Positions 16,927 through 24,640 of a DNA stretch of 64,000 bases are shown here, piece by piece. Source of the stretch: Geomonas edaphica (GTDB lineage: Bacteria; Desulfobacterota; Desulfuromonadia; Geobacterales; Geobacteraceae). Every line of letters starts with the position of its first letter. Within the stretch, counting starts at the first letter, position 1. A program made the position numbers and the translations under genes. The notes beneath the pieces were generated by a model. That model was not told where the DNA came from and did no database searches. It saw nothing but the letters and a program-made list of their open reading frames with translations. The stretch lies in contig NZ_SSYB01000004.1 of assembly GCF_004917075.1 (NCBI RefSeq), positions 62,001 through 126,000 of the forward strand, read 5' to 3'.

Positions 16927-18638
16927 GGGGTTACCGGTACCAGGAAGGAGACCGTGGTCCCCTCTCCCGCCTTGCTGTCGATATTGAGGGCGCTCTCCTT
17001 GCCATACAAGGCGGAGAGGCGGCTGTTCACGTTGCGCAGGGCAAGGCCCAGCCCCGTCCCGGAATGGCTCCCCGCGCTGTCGGAAAGGAGGGTGCGGATG
17101 CGGTCACGGGGGATCCCGACGCCGTTGTCGTGCACCGAGATGGCGACGTGACGCTCACCCCTGCGGGCGCGGACCTGCACCACGCCCCCCTCCTCGCGCG
17201 CGGAGATGCCGTGGCGCACGCTGTTTTCCACGAGCGGCTGCAGGATGAGCGGCGGCAGATGGCAGGAAAGGGCGGCCTCGTCGATGTCGTAGACGATGGA
17301 GAGACGCTCCTCGAAGCGGGCCTTCTCGATGGCGACGTACGCCTCGCAGTGCTCGAGTTCCACGGAAAGCGGCACCTGCACTGCGCCCGGGCTTATGTTA
17401 CGCCGGAAGAAGTCCGCCAGCTTCACCAGGAGGAAGGAGGCCTGCTGCGGATCGGTACGGGTGTGACTGATGATGGTCGAGATGGCGTTGAACAGGAAAT
17501 GCGGGTTGATCTGTGCCTGCAGCGCCTTGATCTCGGCGTCCGAGGCGAGCTTGCGCTGTAGCTCGATCTCTCCCAGTTCGAGCTGGTTCGAGAAGAGTAG
17601 GGCGAGGCCGTTGGCAAGCTCCTCATCTAGCCTGCCGATGCCGTTCTCCTTCTGGCGGTAGAGCTCCATCACCGCCACCGGCTTCTCCCATTTCTTGAGC
17701 GGGACCACGATGACGGAACCGAGCCGGCACCCGCCGCAGGAGCAACCGATCTCCCGCCTCGTTTTTGCGACCACTACGCTCCCGGTCTCGAAGGCGCGAG
17801 CGGCGGCGGCCGAGAGCGTGCGCGTTCCAGCCGCATGCCGCTCCGCCTCGAGCCCCTCGTGCGCCAGGGTCTCCTGGATCGTCGAGAGGGACACCGCATC
17901 GATGCCGGTCATCTCCTTTATGATGTGCACCGTCTGCGCCGCGTTCAAGCGGTCCAGGCCGCTGCGCAGGTGGGGAAGGGTCTTGAAGGCGATGCCGAGC
18001 GTGGTCTGCGCCTGCTGCGCCATGGCCCGCTGCTGCTCGCGCGCCTGAACGGCGATCAATTCTACGAGTACGGCTACGCCGAAGGCGTTTGCGAAGACAC
18101 TGGGAAGGCCGATCGAGGAGATGATCCCGGCGGCGGCTTCGTGCGGACGGGCAAGGAGGAAGATCAGCCCCATCTTGATCATCTCCGCGATCATCCCCAT
18201 GGCGAAGGCGACCAGCGCGTCGAAGGGCCTTCGCTGCAGGCGCGGATAGAGGACGCCCGCGAGGACGCCGGCAAGGGGGGTGGCGATGGCACAGGAAAGC
18301 GAGGTGACACCTCCCAGGTCGTAGAAGAAGCGGTGCAGACCGGCGATGAGGCCCGCGACGAGCCCCACGAAGGGGCCGCCGAGGATGCTCGCGATCACCA
18401 CCGGTACGGTGCGCAGGTTGGCGATGGCGCCGTGCATCTCGAAACCGCACAGCGTGGCGAAGATCGCCATGGCGCCGAAGCAGACCGCGACGAGGAGTCG
18501 CTCCCGGCGCTCACCGCGCGCAAGGGTCCCCGCCAGAAGCCCCCGGAACAGCTCGAATCTTATCATGAGGAAAAAGAGCACGGCCAGGATCCCCAGCCGC
18601 TCGAAGAGATCCAGAGCGAGCGTTACCACTTCCTTCAT
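16923..18638 (-). CDS. LytS-type membrane sensor histidine kinase
   Basis: 571 aa. The N-terminal third has six or so helices of the 5TMR-LYT sensor type (AILGGPFVGLVAGLIAGLHR and following). The next part (about 205-345) looks like a GAF domain and contains CSCGGC, a cluster of three Cys that could sense metal or redox. The kinase core of the LytS class follows: the His in INPHFLFNAISTI, then LILQPLVENSVRHGI and DNGVGIP with GTGLGLRN-type (GTGLGLALRNV) ATP-binding boxes. It pairs with the overlapping LytTR regulator. The ligand is unknown; a small organic acid would fit the neighbouring FMN enzyme. Confidence 0.92.
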   Translation of the reverse strand: MKEVVTLALDLFERLGILAVLFFLMIRFELFRGLLAGTLARGERRERLLVAVCFGAMAIFATLCGFEMHGAIANLRTVPVVIASILGGPFVGLVAGLIAGLHRFFYDLGGVTSLSCAIATPLAGVLAGVLYPRLQRRPFDALVAFAMGMIAEMIKMGLIFLLARPHEAAAGIISSIGLPSVFANAFGVAVLVELIAVQAREQQRAMAQQAQTTLGIAFKTLPHLRSGLDRLNAAQTVHIIKEMTGIDAVSLSTIQETLAHEGLEAERHAAGTRTLSAAAARAFETGSVVVAKTRREIGCSCGGCRLGSVIVVPLKKWEKPVAVMELYRQKENGIGRLDEELANGLALLFSNQLELGEIELQRKLASDAEIKALQAQINPHFLFNAISTIISHTRTDPQQASFLLVKLADFFRRNISPGAVQVPLSVELEHCEAYVAIEKARFEERLSIVYDIDEAALSCHLPPLILQPLVENSVRHGISAREEGGVVQVRARRGERHVAISVHDNGVGIPRDRIRTLLSDSAGSHSGTGLGLALRNVNSRLSALYGKESALNIDSKAGEGTTVSFLVPVTP

Positions 18639-18786
18639 TTACTTCCCCCGCGGCAGGTTTGACGCAAACGGCGCCCACCATAGCACAGAAGCGGCCGCGA
18701 GCAAATAGCCTGCGAGGATGGTTTAAAGTGGTCTGGCCGGACGTGAGGCGGCCGGGCACGTACTGCGCGTCGCGACAGGAGCCGCA

Positions 18787-19176
18787 TTACGGCAGCGAGC
18801 CTATGAACGAGAGGTTCACGAACCGCCACCCGGTCCCGGCCAGAAGGAACATGAAGATCGGGTCGTGCGGGTCTTGTTCCTGCAACACCCGTTTCAGGTC
18901 CTGCAGCCTTGTTATCTTCACGCTGTTCACCTCCGCGACCACATCACCGTTTCTCACGCCACCCAGATAGGCGTCGCGGGCTGCATCCACCACCAACACG
19001 ACAACGCCGGTACGGCTGCCAAGCTTTCCGCTCCGTTCCTCGTCAAGCACCACCTCGGTGAGCGTCATCCCCAGGAGGTTGAGGGTCGCTTTTTGCTCGT
19101 CATAGCTTACGCGGCTGCCAAGACAACCCGTACTCCCTGTTTTCCTTTCACGCCGTGGCATCAGGGCTAGTTTCAT
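18787..19176 (-). CDS. Small PDZ-domain protein, possible HtrA/Deg remnant
   Basis: 129 aa. Residues 35-125 form a PDZ domain (LLGMTLTEVV, TGVVVLVVDAARDAYLGGVRNGDVVAEVNSV-type segment, ITRLQDLKRVLQ) most like the second PDZ of DegP/MucD proteases. No protease domain and no signal peptide are present, and the N-terminal KLALMPRRE resembles the linker just before PDZ2 in Deg proteins. It may be a stable fragment of a Deg gene. A good ribosome site (GGAGGTAGCCC) and a 3-base gap to the Spy-like gene argue that it is still translated. Its place beside a Cpx-like system fits DegP as a Cpx target. Confidence 0.7.
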   Translation of the reverse strand: MKLALMPRRERKTGSTGCLGSRVSYDEQKATLNLLGMTLTEVVLDEERSGKLGSRTGVVVLVVDAARDAYLGGVRNGDVVAEVNSVKITRLQDLKRVLQEQDPHDPIFMFLLAGTGWRFVNLSFIGSLP

Positions 19177-19179
19177 GGG

Positions 19180-19710
19180 CTACCTCCTCTCCGGCTCGTC
19201 CATGGGGGCGTGCTCTCCCCGCCGGTCCGGACCGCACCCGCAGGGTGACTCAGGCCTCGCATCTTCCTTGCGCGGCCTGAGTTTTTCCGCGAGGGTGCGC
19301 TGGGCCGGCGTCAGCAGCGCCTCGATTCTTGCGCGGGTTTTCGCCCTGGAAACAAGGTGTTCCACGTCCAGCGCCGCAAGTTTCTGGGCCGTGCCCTGCA
19401 GCGCCACCTCGTTGAGGGGGACAGCCTCCTCGATGCCGCGCAGTTGGTTGCGCAGTTCGCGCTCCTTTTTCATGCGGGCATGGTCCAGCTCGCGATGCTC
19501 GTCGACGATGGAGCCGATCTGCTTTTTCTGCGCCTCGCTCAACTCGAGCGCCCGCGCGATGGGAGCGGGAAAGCCTTCCGGCTTATCCGGTCGCTCCATG
19601 GCACCGCAACGGGGCTGCGGGGCATCCGGGGGGGACGGCATGCCGTAGCAGGCCCAGCCCCCCAAAAAAAGCGTGGTCACCGTCATCATCACTGTTATCT
19701 TCTTTCTCAT
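19180..19710 (-). CDS. Spy/CpxP-like periplasmic protein
   Basis: 176 aa with a signal peptide (MRKKITVMMTVTTLFLGG) and a charged, helical body. It carries LSEAQKKQIGSIVDEHR and the LTPAQRTLAEKL form of the LTxxQ motif, which mark the Spy/CpxP/CnrX-type chaperone or sensor family. The C-terminal 25 residues are Pro/Arg/Cys rich. The ATG at 19710 has GGAGAGATGCC; the ORF can be extended to 19758, but that would bury the signal peptide. It is divergent from cpxR and next to a PDZ protein; in E. coli CpxP is likewise divergent from cpxRA. Confidence 0.88.
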   Translation of the reverse strand: MRKKITVMMTVTTLFLGGWACYGMPSPPDAPQPRCGAMERPDKPEGFPAPIARALELSEAQKKQIGSIVDEHRELDHARMKKERELRNQLRGIEEAVPLNEVALQGTAQKLAALDVEHLVSRAKTRARIEALLTPAQRTLAEKLRPRKEDARPESPCGCGPDRRGEHAPMDEPERR

Positions 19711-19798
19711 GGCATCTCTCCTTTCACAGCCGGAACTCGATGTGTCCGGCCGCCTCAAAGTCGTGTCCTTCTGATTCGAGATGCTACGACAAAGGCGC

Positions 19799-19813
19799 GT
19801 TAAGTTGGGTCAA
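19799..19813 (+). promoter_or_regulatory. Weak CpxR-like box
   Basis: GTTAA-N5-GTCAA on the plus strand against the CpxR consensus GTAAA-N5-GTAAA, in the spy/cpxR divergent region. It has more mismatches than the box at 19862, so it could be chance. Confidence 0.3.
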
Positions 19814-19861
19814 GAGATGTGCATATTTGTCAGCACTCTCTCAGAGGGAAAAGAGCCGATC

Positions 19862-19876
19862 TTTACAATTCTTAAC
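19862..19876 (-). promoter_or_regulatory. CpxR-like box in the divergent spy-cpxR region
   Basis: On the minus strand GTTAA-GAATT-GTAAA matches GTAAA-N5-GTAAA at 9 of 10 positions. It lies 61 bases before cpxR and 152 bases before the Spy-like gene, consistent with autoregulation of both. Confidence 0.5.
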
Positions 19877-19936
19877 AGCATGGCCTTATGGTTTTCGGCT
19901 ATACTGGCGCACAAAAAACAGAAGAAGACCAGGCAG

Positions 19937-20653
19937 ATGAATAAAAAAATTCTCATAATAGACGATGACACCGGATTGTGCGAACTACTCGAGAGCTACC
20001 TCGCGAGCGAAGGGTACGCTGTGGAGACCTGCCATGACGGTGGGGAAGGGGCCGATCTCGCTCTCGCGAGGGATTACGCCTTCGTGGTGCTGGACGTGAT
20101 GCTTCCTACCCTGAACGGCTTCGACGTCTTGCGCCGGATCCGGCAGGGTTCGCAGGTCCCGGTGCTGATGCTGACCGCGCGCGGCGACGAGATCGACCGC
20201 ATCGTCGGGCTGGAGATGGGGGCGGACGACTACCTTCCGAAGCCGTTCAATCCGCGCGAATTGGTCGCGCGGCTGAGGGCGATCCAAAGACGCAGCGACG
20301 CCTTTCCGGCCGGCACCGAGCCGAAGAGCGACCTGCTGCAGGCCGGCGACGTGATCCTCGACCTCGGCACCCGGACCGTCACCTGCGGCGGCGCGGCGGT
20401 CGAGGTCACCTCGCTCGAGTTCTCGGTGCTGGAGGCGTTGGTACGCCAGGCAGGGAGCGTGATGAGCCGGGACGACCTGACCCGCCAGGCGCTCGGGCGC
20501 GAGTTCAGCAGTTTCGACCGGAGCATCGACGTGCACGTGAGCAGCCTCAGGAAAAAGCTGGGGCCCGCACCCGCGGGCGACGAGCGCATCAAGTCGGTGC
20601 GGGGCGTCGGCTACATCTACGCCTTCTCCGCCGCGCAGCGGCACACCCACTGA
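19937..20653 (+). CDS. cpxR: OmpR-family response regulator, CpxR-like
   Basis: 238 aa. The receiver domain has DDD at 10-11, the phosphorylated Asp53 (VLDVMLP) and LPKPFNPREL. A winged-helix OmpR domain follows (VTSLEFSVLEALV, DRSIDVHVSSLRKKLG, RGVGYIY). It starts at ATG 19937; an in-frame run upstream to 19781 lacks family similarity. The gene is 9 bases from the kinase gene. CpxR is chosen over other OmpR regulators because a Spy/CpxP-like protein and a Deg-type PDZ protein are divergent from it and a CpxR-like box lies between. It presumably controls envelope protein quality genes. Confidence 0.85.
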   Translation: MNKKILIIDDDTGLCELLESYLASEGYAVETCHDGGEGADLALARDYAFVVLDVMLPTLNGFDVLRRIRQGSQVPVLMLTARGDEIDRIVGLEMGADDYLPKPFNPRELVARLRAIQRRSDAFPAGTEPKSDLLQAGDVILDLGTRTVTCGGAAVEVTSLEFSVLEALVRQAGSVMSRDDLTRQALGREFSSFDRSIDVHVSSLRKKLGPAPAGDERIKSVRGVGYIYAFSAAQRHTH

Positions 20654-20662
20654 GGGAGCCCC

Positions 20663-22039
20663 ATGCGCAGCATCTTCGCGAAACTCTTCATCTGGTTCTG
20701 GCTCTCCACCGTCTTCTCGGGGCTCGTCTTCTTCGTCATCGCCTTCAACCTGCGGCTGTCGCCGCTGCGCGACGAACGAAAGCGCCACTTCGCCGCGCAG
20801 CACCAGCAGGTCCTGGGCCAGGCGCTCGCCATCTACGGCAGCACTGCCGCCCTTCTCACCGAGAAGCAGGGGAGCCCGGCGGAAGCGGACGCCGACCAGG
20901 GACGCGTCGCCGGGCCGAGAGCCTACCTCTTCGCGGCGGACGGCACCCCTATTTCCCGCGGTGTCCCGCCTCGCATCGCGACCGCAGTGCGGGAACACGT
21001 CGCAGGGAAACAGGAGCGCCCGGATGACCGCGACCTCGTGGCGGTAACGGTGCAGGGGCCGTCCGGGAAACGTTACCTTGCCGCCGCCCTCCCCCGCCCG
21101 GTCCCTCCTCCGCCGCATGAATTAAACCCGCTGCGTCCCCCGCCACTTTTCTGGCTGCAGATGGCGATCACCTTCGTGGTGAGCGGCCTTGTCTGTTATT
21201 TCCTCTCCTGGTGCATCGCCGCCCCCTTGCGCAGGCTGCGCGCCGCGACGCGTCGACTCGCCGACGGGGACCTTTCCAGTCGCGTCACCGTGATCCCGAG
21301 ACAGGCAGGCTACGAGATCAACGACCTCGGGCGCGACTTCAACCTGATGGCGGCGCGCATGGAGAAGCTCGTGCTCGCCCACAAGCAGTTGGTCCGGGAC
21401 GCTTCGCACGAGCTCCGTTCGCCGCTGGCGCGGCTGAACGTGGCGCTCGGCATCGCCCGCAAGGAATCTCCCCCTTCCGCGACCAAGGCCCTGGACCGCA
21501 TCGAGTACGAGAGCGACCGGCTGAACCTCCTGATCACCGAACTGCTCACCCTGAGCAAGCTCGACGAGGGGAGCGAGCTCGACAGAAGCGATCTGGATCT
21601 TGCCGAACTGGTGGAAGAAGTGGCGCGGGACGCGGAGTTCGAGGCGTGCGCCTCGGACCGCCACGTACAGTGGAGTGCGACGCGTGGGATCACGGTACAC
21701 GGCAACCGCGACTTTTTGAGCCGGGCCCTGGAGAACGTGGTGAGAAACGCGGTGAAATACACCGCGGAGGGAACGGCGGTGGAGATAGTTCTGGAGCGGG
21801 AGGAAGCGACTGCGCTGCTCCGTGTGCGAGATCACGGCCCGGGCGTCCCGGAGGAGCAGCTTGCCGACATCTTCCGCCCCTTTTACCGCGTGGCCGAAGC
21901 GCGCGACCGGAAAAGCGGCGGCACCGGCATCGGACTCGCCATCGCGGAGAAGACGGTCACCCTGCACGGCGGGAGCATCGCAGCGCGGAACCTGCCGCAA
22001 GGGGGGCTGGAAGTGGAGATCAGGCTGTCTCTGGGCTAG
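20663..22039 (+). CDS. cpxA: Sensor histidine kinase, CpxA-like
   Basis: 458 aa with a first membrane helix near residues 8-28, a periplasmic domain of about 130 residues, a second helix (MAITFVVSGLVCYFLSW) and a HAMP linker (PLRRLRAATRRLADGDLSSRV). The phosphoacceptor His is in RDASHELRSPLARL, and the ATP-binding boxes are NAVKYT, VRDHGPGVP and GGTGIGLAIA. FRPFYRVAEARDRKSGG is CpxA-like. It follows cpxR directly. The periplasmic part is short on recognisable motifs, so the signal is unknown. Confidence 0.87.
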   Translation: MRSIFAKLFIWFWLSTVFSGLVFFVIAFNLRLSPLRDERKRHFAAQHQQVLGQALAIYGSTAALLTEKQGSPAEADADQGRVAGPRAYLFAADGTPISRGVPPRIATAVREHVAGKQERPDDRDLVAVTVQGPSGKRYLAAALPRPVPPPPHELNPLRPPPLFWLQMAITFVVSGLVCYFLSWCIAAPLRRLRAATRRLADGDLSSRVTVIPRQAGYEINDLGRDFNLMAARMEKLVLAHKQLVRDASHELRSPLARLNVALGIARKESPPSATKALDRIEYESDRLNLLITELLTLSKLDEGSELDRSDLDLAELVEEVARDAEFEACASDRHVQWSATRGITVHGNRDFLSRALENVVRNAVKYTAEGTAVEIVLEREEATALLRVRDHGPGVPEEQLADIFRPFYRVAEARDRKSGGTGIGLAIAEKTVTLHGGSIAARNLPQGGLEVEIRLSLG

Positions 22040-22232
22040 GTGCCCTCGGGTGGAAGAGACTGCCGGCACGTTGCCTGCTGCCCTGGTGAGAGAGGGTTGG
22101 CCGGGACGAGCGCAAAAGCGGATAGTTTGATATAGGGATTGACGGGGTTGCTGTTTTACGGTAAAAGGTTACCTCTGCAAAAACCGCCCAGCTGCTAAGT
22201 ACAACAAAGCAGGGGCATCTTGATAGAATTGG

Positions 22233-22308
22233 GCCGGAGTAACTCAGTTGGTAGAGTAGCTGATTCGTAATCAGCAAGTCGGCGGTTCGAGTCCGCTCTT
22301 CGGCTCCA
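22233..22308 (+). tRNA. tRNA-Thr (anticodon CGT)
   Basis: A complete cloverleaf: acceptor GCCGGAG with CTTCGGC, D arm, anticodon stem GCTGA/TCAGC around loop TTCGTAA (anticodon CGT), T arm GGCGG/CCGCT with TTCGAGT, discriminator T and an encoded CCA. A terminator follows at once. The sequence downstream carries toxin-antitoxin debris, so the tRNA may have been an integration site. Confidence 0.96.
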
Positions 22309-22317
22309 TACAAACAA

Positions 22318-22353
22318 GGGGTTACAGCGCAAGCTGTAGCCCCTTTGCTTTTT
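22318..22353 (+). terminator. Intrinsic terminator of the tRNA-Thr gene
   Basis: An 11-bp stem (22318-22328 with 22333-22343, one G-U pair), GCAA loop and TTTGCTTTTT tail, 9 bases after the CCA end. Confidence 0.9.
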
Positions 22354-22502
22354 GACCCATTATTCGGCCTACTTTGGTCCGACTAGTAGGGCTAAGCAGT
22401 AGCTCAAACCACAGGCAAGTCCTACCCGCAGCGGCGTCCTCCGTACACTCCAGCAGCTGCTTTTTACACTGTCCCTTGCATGCTCTTTAACGGCTCAACT
22501 GT

Positions 22503-22530
22503 TTGACCGGGGTTAGCAAACGTGCTAACC
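22503..22530 (+). promoter_or_regulatory. Promoter-overlapping operator of the toxin-antitoxin locus
   Basis: A perfect inverted repeat GGTTAGCA-AACG-TGCTAACC (22511-22530) starts just after a TTGACC hexamer (22503) and ends 10 bases before the toxin start. Antitoxins of this type bind such palindromes and repress their own operon. Confidence 0.5.
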
Positions 22531-22540
22531 TTCCTCACCT

Positions 22541-22865
22541 ATGAGCTACGTGATCGAATATTTCCACAAAAGGTCAAAGCCGAGATCGAAGCATGGCCGG
22601 TAGGCATTCTTGCCGACTTCGCAAAGATCGCTGAACTCCTTATGGAGTTCGGCCCCAGTCTACGCATGCCACACTCACGAGCGCTAGGGGACGGACTCTT
22701 TGAAATGCGCCCCCGTGGGCGGGAGGGGATCGGTCGCGCGTTCTACTGCTTCGTAATGGGCAACGCATCATAATACTGCATGCCTTCACTAAAAAAACAC
22801 AGAGTACGCCTGACTCGGAACTGAAAACTGCACGAAAAAGACTGAAGGAGGTACAAGATGTCTGA
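22541..22865 (+). pseudogene. higB: HigB/RelE-type toxin gene broken by two frameshifts
   Basis: Pieced across three frames, the product is a phage-derived Gp49/HigB-type toxin of about 108 residues: MSYVIEYFHKR, then VKAEIEAWPVGILADF through PRGREGIGRAFYCFVMG, then RIIILHAFTKKTQ through KEVQDV. Each break corresponds to one missing base: the first near 22568-22573 (CAC AAA AGG), the second near 22759-22765 (GGC AAC GCA). The final TGA overlaps the antitoxin start, the normal arrangement. All neighbouring genes are intact, so decay is more likely than poor sequence. The longest intact frame alone (22522-22773) lacks both ends and is probably inactive. Confidence 0.85.
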
Positions 22866-23181
22866 TCTGAAATACGAACCGGTTGTCCATGACCATAAAG
22901 GTCTGCTTGAGAAGGCAGGGAAGCGAAGAGGTTTCAACAAAGCATACGCGGAGTTGGATGAAGAATACGCTCTGGCAAAAGAGATGCTGGCGGCACGTGC
23001 GCGGGTCGGTCTTTCACAGGAAGCGGTTGCTGAAATCATGGGGACTACTAAAAGTGCAATTTCGCGACTCGAGGCAGCAGGAAAGCATACGCCTTCTCTG
23101 TCTACCCTAAAGAAATATGCCCATGCCGTGGGGTGTCATCTGGAAATACGCTTTGTCCCCGAGGGTTCGAGTAAACCTTAA
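22858..23181 (+). CDS. higA: HigA-type antitoxin, XRE family
   Basis: 107 aa. The N-terminal half is helical and charged (EKAGKRRGFNKAYAELDEEYALAKEML). A helix-turn-helix domain follows (VGLSQEAVAEIMGTTKSAISRLEAAGKHTP-type segment, about 49-90) and a short tail. It overlaps the end of the toxin gene by 8 bases. The toxin is broken, so this is now an orphan antitoxin that may persist as a repressor at the palindrome 22511-22530. Confidence 0.9.
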   Translation: MSDLKYEPVVHDHKGLLEKAGKRRGFNKAYAELDEEYALAKEMLAARARVGLSQEAVAEIMGTTKSAISRLEAAGKHTPSLSTLKKYAHAVGCHLEIRFVPEGSSKP

Positions 23182-23232
23182 CTTCAGTATTGCCAACTGA
23201 GGATGGTGACTGGTGGACGTACAAAAATTGAA

Positions 23233-23429
23233 AGGCCCGCCGTTATGGCGGGCCTCACTTTTCTGCTTGATGGGTACCCTTTTCAAGGGTGTTGCCGGCG
23301 TTATGAACACCGGGAGGTTACAGCTTCAAGTTGTGAGATTCCTCTGCGGTGGAGTTTCTTTGATGCTGATTACCTCCTTTGTCCGAGATTCCTCTTTACT
23401 CTTGTTTTCTTTACTCTTGGCTAGCTAGC
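23233..23429 (-). ncRNA. Structured RNA candidate A
   Basis: A minus-strand transcript is proposed from the GCTAGCTAGC word (23420-23429) to a terminator (stem 23233-23241 with 23247-23255, U-rich tail TTTCAATTTTT). Inside are a core of about 60 bases (23335-23395) that resembles copy B, then hairpins 23295-23313 and 23276-23290. The first of these hairpins has a G-U pair on the minus strand where the plus strand would have an A-C mismatch, which supports minus transcription. No ORF of note. I do not recognise the family. Confidence 0.5.
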
Positions 23430-23440
23430 TGAGTCAAACA

Positions 23441-23563
23441 TAACACCGCCGGGACCAAAGAAACAGTCTATTGAAATTTTTTTTTTACAGGTATACTGCT
23501 CAAGTTGCCCAGTCGGCCACCCTCCCCAGCGCTGCAACCCCTCCCTTGTGACAACACCACTAC
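23441..23563. other. Gap between RNA candidate A and the DUF3332 gene
   Basis: It holds a T run (23477-23486) and the word ACAGGTATACTGCTCA (23487-23502), whose near copy occurs on the opposite strand at 24424-24442 just ahead of candidate B. TATACT could be a -10 on plus (TTGAAA 15 bases upstream), but nothing coding follows in that direction. Confidence 0.3.
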
Positions 23564-24097
23564 CTACTGATAGAGAGCCAACGCCTGTTGTCCGCGGCTG
23601 AGAGCACCCGGGCCGGAACTGGTGACTTGGACGCCGCCATTCATACGCATAGCCTGGTACTTGGTAACTTCATCACCTTCCTTCAACACCGCCACCGAGT
23701 TACCATTCTTCACGTTCCAGTCGATGGTCATCGTATCCAGGTAGGTATCGCCGCGGTAATGGTTCATCGTGTAGCGTACCGTGTCGCCGCTTTTGCTCGC
23801 ATGCACCTTGAAGGTCTCGCCGTTTTCGCTGTACATGAAGTCCTTCTCGCCGGAAGCTACCGGGTTATGGCCGCTCCAGAACTCGATGGTGTTGAAGACC
23901 ACGAAGTCGACCAGGGCCGAGACACCGTACACCGGGACGATGATGAAGACCCAGGTAACCAGACTGCGCAGGAACTTGTCGCCCACTTGGCCGTTCACCT
24001 GGTACACCTTCTTGGTTAGTGCCATTTTGCCGTAGCACCCCTGCAAGGACACCATCCCCATAACCATGGCGAGTATCGCCGCTGTAACTCTTTTCAT
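23564..24097 (-). CDS. DUF3332-family lipoprotein
   Basis: 177 aa. Signal MKRVTAAILAMVMGMVSLQGC with lipobox SLQGC (Cys21). One hydrophobic segment follows (LVTWVFIIVPVYGVSALVDFV minus its ends), with VFNTIEFWSGHNP and a C-terminal beta-rich part. This is the DUF3332 pattern, a family of unknown function. The ATG at 24097 follows GGGAGGAACACGT; extension to 24160 would hide the signal. The gene is flanked on both sides by related RNA candidates on its own strand, which is the main clue that it may be RNA-regulated. Confidence 0.85.
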   Translation of the reverse strand: MKRVTAAILAMVMGMVSLQGCYGKMALTKKVYQVNGQVGDKFLRSLVTWVFIIVPVYGVSALVDFVVFNTIEFWSGHNPVASGEKDFMYSENGETFKVHASKSGDTVRYTMNHYRGDTYLDTMTIDWNVKNGNSVAVLKEGDEVTKYQAMRMNGGVQVTSSGPGALSRGQQALALYQ

Positions 24098-24236
24098 ACG
24101 TGTTCCTCCCTTTCGGATTGGATAGTACCACCGGAAACCGAACGCTCCCCGGGAATACATAGTATCAGCCAGCCACGCTCAGATCATTGCCATCAACATT
24201 TCCGGGCGGTGCTATGGCTGCAAGTGTCACAATAGG

Positions 24237-24421
24237 AAAGAGGCCTGCTGTCAGTTAGCTAGGCCTCTTTTGTCATACTCGATCCCCTCTTTACAGGGGT
24301 CATTCCGACGCTTTCGGCATCGGAGCTCTTAAGGCTGTGTGTAAGTTAGAATCCTCTTCAGCGGAGTTTACCTCGATACTGCTACCTCCTTTTCCGAGAC
24401 ATTCTGTTACAGCTAGCTAGC
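24237..24421 (-). ncRNA. Structured RNA candidate B
   Basis: Same architecture as candidate A. GCTAGCTAGC lies at 24412-24421, and the conserved core (about 24347-24402) includes GGAGGTA and AAACTCC, which can pair. A hairpin follows at 24305-24323 (U-G on minus, C-A on plus), then a hairpin at 24284-24299 and a terminator stem at 24237-24270. A -10-like TATAGT is on minus at 24430-24435. It ends about 140 bases upstream of the DUF3332 start, so it could be a leader with attenuator or a separate small RNA. Confidence 0.5.
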
Positions 24422-24442
24422 TGTGAGCACTATACCACCTGT

Positions 24443-24640
24443 CAAAAATTTTAAAAGAGTGCAATCGTATTTTTTACTACCCGCCTCGTGTACTACACCG
24501 GATCGGGGGCACTTCCATGCCGGCTGGACTTCAGTGGGGCCGATGCTAAACTGCGTGGGGTGCCGCCGGGACCTACCTCTTCTACGTGTGAAGAACCCGA
24601 CGGCCAGCCTAACAGCGCTGCTTTGCTGCTGGAGGTACCC
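24443..24640. other. Gap ahead of the M23 peptidase gene
   Basis: An AT-rich start followed by ordinary GC-rich sequence. No promoter, repeat or RNA that I can support. Confidence 0.4.

Noticed and set aside
22541-22865. Programmed frameshifting in the toxin gene
   Set aside because: Two separate -1 sites without a good slippery heptamer or downstream structure; decay is simpler.
23213-23428. Plus-strand 71-73-residue frames with hydrophobic stretches
   Set aside because: They cover RNA candidate A on the other strand; no family likeness and hairpins run through them.
23203-24442. c-di-GMP (GEMM) riboswitches as explanation of candidates A and B
   Set aside because: The GEMM core words are not found in either copy on either strand.
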